From NCBI RefSeq assembly GCF_029855045.1, contig NZ_CP123228.1, positions 5,890,001-5,954,000 on the forward strand: a DNA stretch of 64,000 nt, read 5' to 3'. This document shows, in pieces, positions 57,924 through 64,000 of the stretch (its first letter is position 1; every line of letters begins with the position of its first letter). The stretch comes from Piscinibacter sp. XHJ-5 (GTDB taxonomy: Bacteria; Pseudomonadota; Gammaproteobacteria; Burkholderiales; Burkholderiaceae_C). Below the pieces are notes generated by a model. That model was not told where the DNA came from. It was given only the letters and a program-made list of their open reading frames with translations, and did no database searches. The position numbers were made by a program, and so were the translations under genes.

Positions 57924-59504
57924 TCAGTGGCGGAAGTGACGCACGCCGGTGAGCACCATCGCGATGCCGCGCTCGTCGGCGGCGGCGATCACCTCGTCGT
58001 CGCGCACGCTGCCTCCGGGCTGGATCACGCAGGTGGCGCCCGCGTCGCAGACCACGTCGAGTCCGTCGCGGAACGGGAAGAACGCGTCGCTTGCCACGGC
58101 CGAGCCCTTCAGCGACAGGCCGGCGTTCTCCGCCTTGATGCTGGCGATGCGCGCCGAATCGATCCGGCTCATCTGGCCCGCGCCGACGCCGAGCGTCATG
58201 CCGCCGCCGCAGAACACGATCGCATTGCTCTTGACGTACTTGGCGACCTTCCAGGCGAACAGCAGGTCGTCGAGCTGGCTCGGGGTGGGCTGCGCCTTGG
58301 TGACGATCCTCAGCTCGGATGCCGCGATCTCCCGGTTGTCCGCCGTCTGGATCAGCAGGCCGGAACCCACGCGCTTCACGTCCTGGGCATTGCGGCCCTG
58401 CTGCCACGGCGTCTCGCCGCCCGGCGGCAGGGCGATCTGCAGCACGCGGGTGTTGGGCTTCGCCGCGAACACCAGCAGCGCTTCGGGCGTGAATGCCGGC
58501 GCGATGAGCACCTCGACGAACTGCTTGGCGACCTGCTGCGCCGCCGTGGCGTCGAGCTCGCAGTTGAAGGCGATGATGCCGCCGAAGGCCGAGGTGGAGT
58601 CCGTCTTGAAGGCCTTGCTGTACGCCTCGGCGGGACTGGCGCCGACGGCGACGCCGCAGGGATTGGCGTGCTTGACGATGACGCAGGCGGGCGTCTGGAA
58701 GCTCTTCACGCACTCCCAGGCCGCGTCGGCGTCGGCGATGTTGTTGTACGAGAGTTCCTTTCCTTGCAGCTGCCGTGCCGTCACCAGCGAGCCGGGCGCC
58801 GGGTGCAGGTCGCGGTAGAACGCGGCGCTCTGGTGCGGGTTCTCGCCGTAGCGCAGGTCCTGGAGCTTGACGAACCGGGCGTTGCTCTGCCCGGGGTACT
58901 CGGCGCGTTGCCCTTCGGGTTGCAGCGAGGACAGGTAGTCGCTGATCGCCGCGTCGTAGTTGGAGATGCGGTTGAAGGCGGCCACGGCCAGCGCGAACTT
59001 CGTCGCGCTGCTCACCTCGCCCGACTCCTTCAGCTGCGCGACCACCTGCGGGTACTGGGACGCATCGGTGAGCACCGCCACGTCCTTCCAGTTCTTCGCC
59101 GCAGACCGCACCATCGCGGGGCCGCCGATGTCGATGTTCTCGATCGCATCCTCGAGCGAGCAGCCGGGCCTGGCGACAGTGGCTTCGAACGGATAGAGAT
59201 TCACCACCAGCAGGTCGATGGCGGAGATGCCGTGCCGGGTGAGCGCTTCCATGTGCGCCGGCACGTCGCGGCGTGCCAGCAGGCCGCCGTGGATCTTGGG
59301 ATGCAGCGTCTTCACGCGGCCCTCGAGCATTTCGGGGAAGCCCGTGTGGTCCGCGACTTCGGTCACCGGCAGACCGGCGTCGGCCAAGAGCCTGGCGGTG
59401 CCGCCGGTGGACAGCAGCTTCACGCCCAGGGCGTGCAGCTCGCGCGCGAAGTCGAGCACGCCCGTCTTGTCGGACACGGAAACGAGTGCGGTGAGGGAGG
59501 TCAT
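57924..59504 (-). CDS. purH: Bifunctional AICAR transformylase/IMP cyclohydrolase
   Basis: A 526-residue purine biosynthesis enzyme catalysing its last two steps. The N-terminal MGS-like cyclohydrolase domain shows [40 protein letters not shown] and NLYPFEATV. The transformylase domain has [24 protein letters not shown] and [12 protein letters not shown] 59504 begins the conserved N-terminus. It follows fis by two bases. Confidence 0.97.
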   Translation of the reverse strand: MTSLTALVSVSDKTGVLDFARELHALGVKLLSTGGTARLLADAGLPVTEVADHTGFPEMLEGRVKTLHPKIHGGLLARRDVPAHMEALTRHGISAIDLLVVNLYPFEATVARPGCSLEDAIENIDIGGPAMVRSAAKNWKDVAVLTDASQYPQVVAQLKESGEVSSATKFALAVAAFNRISNYDAAISDYLSSLQPEGQRAEYPGQSNARFVKLQDLRYGENPHQSAAFYRDLHPAPGSLVTARQLQGKELSYNNIADADAAWECVKSFQTPACVIVKHANPCGVAVGASPAEAYSKAFKTDSTSAFGGIIAFNCELDATAAQQVAKQFVEVLIAPAFTPEALLVFAAKPNTRVLQIALPPGGETPWQQGRNAQDVKRVGSGLLIQTADNREIAASELRIVTKAQPTPSQLDDLLFAWKVAKYVKSNAIVFCGGGMTLGVGAGQMSRIDSARIASIKAENAGLSLKGSAVASDAFFPFRDGLDVVCDAGATCVIQPGGSVRDDEVIAAADERGIAMVLTGVRHFRH

Positions 59505-59506
59505 GG

Positions 59507-59743
59507 TCACTTGATCAGCTTGTGCTCGACCAGCTTGCGGCGCAGCGTGTTGCGGTTGATGCCCAGCCATTCGGCGGCGCGGCTCTGGTTGCCTTCGGCG
59601 TGCTTCATCACCACGTCGAGCAGCGGCTTCTCGACGACGCTGATGATCATCTCGTACATCGACGTCGGCTCCACGCCGCGCAGGTCCTTGAAATAGCTCT
59701 CCAGGCTGTCGCGAATGCACTCTTCGATGTGTTTCTTGCTCAT
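59507..59743 (-). CDS. fis: DNA-binding protein Fis
   Basis: A 78-residue nucleoid-associated protein. The C-terminal [37 protein letters not shown], is the Fis signature. It is shorter than E. coli Fis (98 residues), as in other betaproteobacteria. It is coupled to dusB (ATGA overlap at 59740), conserving the dusB-fis pairing. Confidence 0.96.
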   Translation of the reverse strand: MSKKHIEECIRDSLESYFKDLRGVEPTSMYEMIISVVEKPLLDVVMKHAEGNQSRAAEWLGINRNTLRRKLVEHKLIK

Positions 59744-60780
59744 GCTTGTTCTTGGAGGTAGTCGTCGTTGGCGGCCGCCGAAGGCGCCGGCAGCAGGCGG
59801 TGCGACTCGGCGAGCTCGTCGAACCAGTCGGAGACGGCAAGGACCTGCGATTCGCAGGTCTCGAGCTGGTTCATGCGCGCGCGGAACGCCTCGCCGCCGG
59901 GCAGTGCACGCACCGCCCAGCCGATGTGCTTGCGTGCGCTGCGCACGCCCGCGTACTCGCCGTACAGGCCGTAGTGGTCGTCCAGGTGGGCCAGCAGCCA
60001 TTGCTTGGCCTGAAGCACCTCGGGCGCCTGCAGCTCTTCGCCGGTGCAAAGAAAGTGAGCCACCTCGCGAAAGATCCACGGCCGGCCCTGCGCGGCGCGC
60101 CCGATCATGATCGCGTCGGCGCCGGTGAGGCGAAGCACTTCTCGCGCCTTGTGCGGCGAGTCGATGTCACCGTTGGCAACGACCGGAATCGACACGGCCG
60201 CCTTCACCGCGGCGACCGTGTCGTATTCGGCTTGCCCCTTGTAGCCCTGCTCGCGGGTGCGGCCGTGCACCGTCACCATCGCGATGCCTGCCTGCTCGGC
60301 GCCGCGAGCGAGTCGCACCGCGTTGCGCTCGCTGTGGCACCAGCCCGTGCGCATCTTGAGCGTCACCGGCACGTTGCGAGGCGCGCAGGCCGCGACCACG
60401 GCTTCGACGATCCGCAAGGCGAGCGGCTCGTCCTGCATCAACGCCGAGCCGGCCCACTTGTTGCACACCTTCTTGGCAGGGCAGCCCATGTTGATGTCGA
60501 TGATCTGCGCCCCACGATCGATGTTGTACGCCGCTGCCTCGGCCATCATCGCGGCCTCCGTGCCGGCGATCTGCACCGCGATGGGCGCCACTTCGCCGTC
60601 GTGATTGGCGCGGCGGCTGGTCTTCAGGCTGTTCCACAGGTCGCGGCGCGAGGTCACCATCTCGCTCACCGCATAGCCCGCACCGAGCCGCTTGCAAAGC
60701 TGGCGGAACGGCCGGTCCGTCACCCCCGCCATCGGCGCGACAAAGAGGCTGTTCGGCAGCTCGATGTGGCCGATCTTCAT
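59740..60780 (-). CDS. dusB: tRNA-dihydrouridine synthase DusB
   Basis: A 346-residue flavoprotein that reduces uridine to dihydrouridine in tRNA. The N-terminus [19 protein letters not shown], the catalytic-Cys loop [20 protein letters not shown] and the FMN-binding [16 protein letters not shown] are typical. ATG 60780 begins the conserved sequence. It is the first gene of the dusB-fis-purH unit. Confidence 0.96.
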   Translation of the reverse strand: MKIGHIELPNSLFVAPMAGVTDRPFRQLCKRLGAGYAVSEMVTSRRDLWNSLKTSRRANHDGEVAPIAVQIAGTEAAMMAEAAAYNIDRGAQIIDINMGCPAKKVCNKWAGSALMQDEPLALRIVEAVVAACAPRNVPVTLKMRTGWCHSERNAVRLARGAEQAGIAMVTVHGRTREQGYKGQAEYDTVAAVKAAVSIPVVANGDIDSPHKAREVLRLTGADAIMIGRAAQGRPWIFREVAHFLCTGEELQAPEVLQAKQWLLAHLDDHYGLYGEYAGVRSARKHIGWAVRALPGGEAFRARMNQLETCESQVLAVSDWFDELAESHRLLPAPSAAANDDYLQEQA

Positions 60781-60840
60781 GGAGCGTGAGGGGGTGTGCT
60801 GAAAAAGGAGGCAGGAGTATAGCGGGCCGCATTCGCCGAA

Positions 60841-60869
60841 TTGGAGCGTCCCCACCGTCTTCGCATAAT
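60841..60869 (+). promoter_or_regulatory. Candidate sigma70 promoter before the yqaA-like gene
   Basis: TTGGAG and CATAAT are separated by 17 bases; the -10 box matches five of six consensus positions. It overlaps the first possible ATG, so transcription would start near 60876, close to the second ATG at 60877. Confidence 0.4.
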
Positions 60870-61365
60870 GCAAGCGATGGATGCATGGATCACCACGCTG
60901 ATGGCCTGGCTGGCATTGCCCCAATACGGCCTCAGCACGGTATTCGTCGTGTCGCTCGTGTCCGCGACCCTGCTGCCCCTGGGGTCGGAGCCGGCGGTGT
61001 TCGGTCTGGTGAAGCTCAACGCGGCGCTGTTCTGGCCGGCCGTGCTCGTCGCGACGGCCGGCAACACCGTCGGGGGCGCCATCACATGGTGGATGGGCTA
61101 CGGAGCCGAGCGCGCATACGAGCACGTCACGCACGACCCGAGCGCCGCGCACCCGCGGGCACTGCGCTGGCTCGAGCGCTTCGGCGCCAAGGCGTGCCTG
61201 CTGTCGTGGCTGCCGCTGGTGGGCGATCCGCTGTGCGCAGTGGCCGGGTGGCTCAAGCTGCCGTTCTGGCCTTGCATCGTCTACATGGCAATCGGAAAGT
61301 TCGGCCGCTACTTCACGATGACAGCGGCGCTGCTGTGGTTCTTTCCCGAACGCCTGGGAACCTGA
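60868..61365 (+). CDS. YqaA-family DedA-like membrane protein
   Basis: A 165-residue inner-membrane protein of the YqaA/DedA (VTT) superfamily. About four hydrophobic segments are seen. The conserved Glu-Pro is in LGSEPAVFGLVKLN, and the glycine-rich GNTVGGAITWWMG and LSWLPLVGDPLCAVAGWLKLP follow. DedA-like proteins move lipids or maintain envelope homeostasis. The start is either ATG 60868 or ATG 60877 (MDAW); a candidate promoter favours the second. It converges on the patatin-like gene with a three-base gap. Confidence 0.85.
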   Translation: MQAMDAWITTLMAWLALPQYGLSTVFVVSLVSATLLPLGSEPAVFGLVKLNAALFWPAVLVATAGNTVGGAITWWMGYGAERAYEHVTHDPSAAHPRALRWLERFGAKACLLSWLPLVGDPLCAVAGWLKLPFWPCIVYMAIGKFGRYFTMTAALLWFFPERLGT

Positions 61366-61368
61366 GGC

Positions 61369-62592
61369 TCACGCGCGCGGAAGGGCGTGATCCAGCTCGT
61401 CGAGCACCTGCTCCAGCCGCTGCAGCGCACGTCCCGAGCGGCTGCGCGCGAAACTGGGCGCCCGCTTGCTCACCAGCGTTCGCGTCGTGTCGTCCAGCAC
61501 ATGCCGCAGGAGCGACACGCCGTGCGGCGCCAGCTGCGCCGCCAACACGGCGTGGCGCTCACGCAGCAGGCGCCGCGTCTGCTGGTAGGCGTGCTCGGCG
61601 AGCAGTCGGCGCTGCGAGTAGCTGAAGGTGTTGGCGAGGAACATCTCCGCATCGCGCTGGTCGGGCTCGAACAGCAGGATCGTCGTGTGCGGATGGCTGC
61701 GCTCGTAGCCTTTCATGCCCAGCTGCAGCCGTGAATGGATCATCGTGCGGAAAGTCTGCGACAGCACCACCGGCAGTCCGCCGTCGACGAGCTTGGGAAT
61801 GCGCTCGCCGCCGCCGGACAGCACCCGGTGCTGCGGCGATTCGGTGGCGTCGAACGGCACCAGGGGATTCAGGCAGATCAGCAGATCGACGTCTTCCTCG
61901 AGCAGCACCGAGGCGTGCAGCGTCTTCTTCAGCGCGCCGTCGACATAGTGACGGCCGTCGATCTCGACGGGCGGAAACAGCCCCGGCAGTGCAGCGCTGG
62001 CCTGCACGGCCTTCGAGATGGGCACGTGGTCGAAGCCCGGCTGGCCGAACGGGGCCGAGTCTCCGCTGTCGAGATCGGTCGCGACGAGCACCAGCTTGCG
62101 CTTGAGCTGCCGGAAATCGTTGGTGCGCCCGGGCGCGGAGAACTGGCGGCGCAGCTGCACGTCGATCATCGCGTTGGAGAACAGTCCCGCCGGGAGCGCG
62201 CGTCCCAGCCGCTCGAAGGCACTGGACAGCGAGCGCCGCTTGAACACGTAGCGGTACGACGCCTGCGCCGCCAGCACGGGCAGCGACGCCATCCGCTTGG
62301 CGATCTCGCCCCACGCCAGGCGCACGAGCACCGATGGCTCGAAGATGTCGTGTTCCGGGCCGGCGTTTTCGATGAACGACGCGCACAGCTCGCGCGGCGT
62401 CATGCCGTTGGCCAGACCCGCGGCGATGAAGCCGCCGGCCGACACGCCGACGTAGGCATCGATGTCGGCGAAGCTCACGCCGTCGAGCGCTTCTTCCAGT
62501 GCGCACAGCGCGCCGATCTCGTAGATGGCGCCCAGCGGTCCGCCGCCGGCCAGCGCCAGGGCGATGCGCGGCTTTCGGGGAGTCCGGCTCAT
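61369..62592 (-). CDS. Patatin-like phospholipase
   Basis: A 407-residue cytoplasmic lipid acyl hydrolase. The oxyanion motif GGGPLGAIYEIG, nucleophile Ser51 in GVSAGG and the catalytic Asp218 in VDGA form the Ser-Asp dyad. The C-terminal ~150 residues may be regulatory. It lies next to a phasin gene, so action on polyhydroxybutyrate granule lipids or membrane phospholipids is possible. No signal peptide is seen. Confidence 0.9.
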   Translation of the reverse strand: MSRTPRKPRIALALAGGGPLGAIYEIGALCALEEALDGVSFADIDAYVGVSAGGFIAAGLANGMTPRELCASFIENAGPEHDIFEPSVLVRLAWGEIAKRMASLPVLAAQASYRYVFKRRSLSSAFERLGRALPAGLFSNAMIDVQLRRQFSAPGRTNDFRQLKRKLVLVATDLDSGDSAPFGQPGFDHVPISKAVQASAALPGLFPPVEIDGRHYVDGALKKTLHASVLLEEDVDLLICLNPLVPFDATESPQHRVLSGGGERIPKLVDGGLPVVLSQTFRTMIHSRLQLGMKGYERSHPHTTILLFEPDQRDAEMFLANTFSYSQRRLLAEHAYQQTRRLLRERHAVLAAQLAPHGVSLLRHVLDDTTRTLVSKRAPSFARSRSGRALQRLEQVLDELDHALPRA

Positions 62593-62624
62593 GCTTTCAT
62601 GCGCCCTGGAATCTTCCCGGCCGC

Positions 62625-62649
62625 GAAAAAGGGCGCCGCAGCGCCCTTT
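62625..62649 (-). terminator. Rho-independent terminator after the phasin gene
   Basis: On the minus strand AAAGGGCGC pairs with GCGCCCTTT around four bases, then the T-run extends to TTTTTC. It starts 19 bases past the phasin stop codon and lies just before the patatin-like gene. Confidence 0.8.
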
Positions 62650-62668
62650 GCTTCGATCGACCCACGGC

Positions 62669-63190
62669 TCACGCCGACTTGCGCGCCGCGGCACGCTTGG
62701 TGGCCGGCTTGCGCACGCCGTCGGCGGCGCTGGCCTTGGCCGCGGTGCGAGCGGGAGCGCTCTTCGACAGCTTGGCCACTTGGGCGGACAGCTCGTCGAT
62801 GCGCTTGATCAGCGCCTCGACGTCCTTGGCCGACGGCACGCCGAGCTTGCTCAGGGCCTTGGAGGTGCGCTCCTCGAAGATCGCCTCGAGCTTGTCCCAC
62901 TGCTGGCCCGCCTTGGCCGTCACGTCGCCCGCCATATTGCTCATCCGGCTGGTCACTTCGCCGATCTTCTCTTCGGCGACCGCCTGCGTCTTGCGCTGCA
63001 GCGCGGTGCCTTCCTTGACCAGCGCTTCGAACACCTTGCCGCCCTCTTCCTGCGCCTTCGAGAAGGCGCCGAGGCCGGCCAGCCAGATCTGCTGCGCCGA
63101 TTCCTTCACCGTGCCGGCGAGTGCGCTGTCCAGCAGGCCGGCGGGGGACGCGGCTTTCTTTTCAGCCATTTGCTTGAGCTTCTTCACCAT
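62669..63190 (-). CDS. Phasin-family polyhydroxyalkanoate granule-associated protein
   Basis: A 173-residue phasin (PhaF/PhaI type). The phasin core IWLAGLGAFSKAQEEGGKVFEALVKEGTALQRKTQ is followed by a helical region (about 80-130). The C-terminal tail, KPATKRAAARKSA, is Lys/Ala/Arg-rich, histone-H1-like, and may bind DNA and granule as in PhaF. The start ATG 63190 gives a standard N-terminus (MVKKLKQMAEKKA). TATAGT at 63243-63248 could be its -10 box. Confidence 0.88.
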   Translation of the reverse strand: MVKKLKQMAEKKAASPAGLLDSALAGTVKESAQQIWLAGLGAFSKAQEEGGKVFEALVKEGTALQRKTQAVAEEKIGEVTSRMSNMAGDVTAKAGQQWDKLEAIFEERTSKALSKLGVPSAKDVEALIKRIDELSAQVAKLSKSAPARTAAKASAADGVRKPATKRAAARKSA

Positions 63191-63427
63191 GATGTGTGTC
63201 CTCGGGGTACGCGCGAACTGCCGAGCGGCAGCGGCTCGGGAAACTATAGGTTCGTGCGCAGGGCCGGACACCCGAATTCTTTAGTGAGTCGGCTCTATGG
63301 GCGCGCCTCGTGCGATCACTGCAATGACGTCACCGTCCGCTCCGGGTAAACGACGAAGTCGTGGCACGAGGCGTTTGGAAAGAATGTGCAGCTCAACAAA
63401 CGACCCGCGTCACGCAAGGAGGACCGC

Positions 63428-64000
63428 ATGCAGTATTTCGTCACCGGAGCCACCGGCTTCATCGGCAAACGCCTCGTCAAGACCTTGCTGGAGCGCCGCG
63501 GCTCGACGGTGTACTTTCTGCTGCGACCCGAGAGCGAGGGCAAGGTGCCCGATCTGCTTGCGTACTGGGGCGTGAGCAAGACGCGGGCGATTCCGGTGTA
63601 CGGCGACCTGACGACCAAGAAGCTCGGCGTGTCGGCGGAGGACGTCAAGGGGCTCAAGGGACAGATCGATCACCTGTACCACCTGGCCGCGGTGTACGAC
63701 CTGTCGGCCGACGAGGAGTCGCAGGTCCAGGTCAACATCGAAGGCACGCGCAACGCGGTGGAATTCGCCAAGGCGATCGACGCCGGCCACCTGCATCACG
63801 TGAGCTCGATCGCCGCCGCGGGCCTGTACGAGGGCGTCTTCCGCGAAGACATGTTCGAGGAAGCCGAAGGCCTGGACCATCCGTACTTCCTGACCAAGCA
63901 CGAGAGCGAGAAGATCGTGCGCAAGGAGTCCAAGGTGCCGTGGACGGTGTATCGCCCGGCCATGGTGGTGGGCGACTCCACCAACGGCGAGATGGACAAG
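63428..64000 (+). CDS. SDR-family NAD(P)-dependent oxidoreductase, N-terminal part (cut by window edge)
   Basis: The first 191 residues of a short-chain dehydrogenase-like protein. The nucleotide-binding motif is VTGATGFIGKRLVK (TGxxGxxG), and the catalytic YxxxK is YFLTK after a serine in HHVSSIAAAG. GQIDHLYHLAAVYDL fits extended SDRs, including fatty acyl reductases. ATG 63428 has AAGGAGG five bases upstream. The C-terminus lies beyond the window, so the exact family is unknown. Confidence 0.9.
   Translation, partial: MQYFVTGATGFIGKRLVKTLLERRGSTVYFLLRPESEGKVPDLLAYWGVSKTRAIPVYGDLTTKKLGVSAEDVKGLKGQIDHLYHLAAVYDLSADEESQVQVNIEGTRNAVEFAKAIDAGHLHHVSSIAAAGLYEGVFREDMFEEAEGLDHPYFLTKHESEKIVRKESKVPWTVYRPAMVVGDSTNGEMDK

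Overview
This 64 kb window is high-GC chromosomal DNA with tightly packed, often overlapping genes. Several features point to a betaproteobacterium of the order Burkholderiales: petABC-sspAB, dusB-fis-purH-ruvC, hisI-hisE-DUF4870-hinT-tatABC, the DUF1631 and DUF971 genes, a phasin, and a methanolan-type exopolysaccharide (EPS) locus with exosortase B. A Rubrivivax/Leptothrix/Ideonella-like group fits best, but I cannot name a genus from sequence alone. I see no rRNA genes, insertion sequences, phage genes or CRISPR arrays. There is one tRNA gene (Thr, anticodon TGT).

Positions 1-16940 form one long leftward EPS operon. Transcription starts near 17000 with epsD (prolyl isomerase lipoprotein), epsE (outer-membrane export), epsF (chain length), epsG (ATPase partner) and xrtB (exosortase B). 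These are followed by a 2-oxoglutarate/Fe(II) dioxygenase, an O-antigen-ligase-type polymerase, a methyltransferase, a flippase and six glycosyltransferases. The locus probably continues past position 1. A priming sugar transferase (EpsB), an EpsI partner and a PEP-CTERM substrate are not visible here.

Positions 17000-33000 hold a mixed region. ubiE and a DUF971 gene are followed by a HIT-family gene and a 1295-residue FAD/Fe-S dehydrogenase. Next comes a complete rightward ugpBAECQ operon for glycerol-3-phosphate and glycerophosphodiester uptake and hydrolysis. A small leftward group (methyltransferase, acetyltransferase, MFS transporter) and a ceramidase-like membrane protein, whose end overlaps argJ, complete the region.

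Positions 32000-50700 are mostly core functions: argJ, secA, an M23 peptidase, a DciA-like protein, tRNA-Thr, sspAB and the cytochrome bc1 operon petABC. Then come mscL, a DUF1631 gene, a PdxA-family gene, an HtrA/Deg protease, tatABC, hinT and hisIE. The export systems (Sec and Tat), the bc1 complex (whose Rieske protein is typically a Tat substrate) and periplasmic quality control lie close together.

Positions 50700-63200 carry mutT, a DUF815 ATPase, pdeM, slmA, a HAD nucleotidase, a DUF71 protein, argB, ruvC, a phospholipid-synthesis pair (CdsA-like and PlsC-like), purH, fis and dusB. A YqaA-type membrane protein, a patatin-like lipase and a phasin follow. The window ends inside an SDR-family oxidoreductase gene (63428 onward).

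No completely novel system stands out. The best leads are the accessory enzymes in the exosortase-B EPS operon (the dioxygenase and the atypical EpsG ATPase), the hairpin-bearing secA leader, the detached hisIE genes, and translationally coupled or overlapping gene ends.
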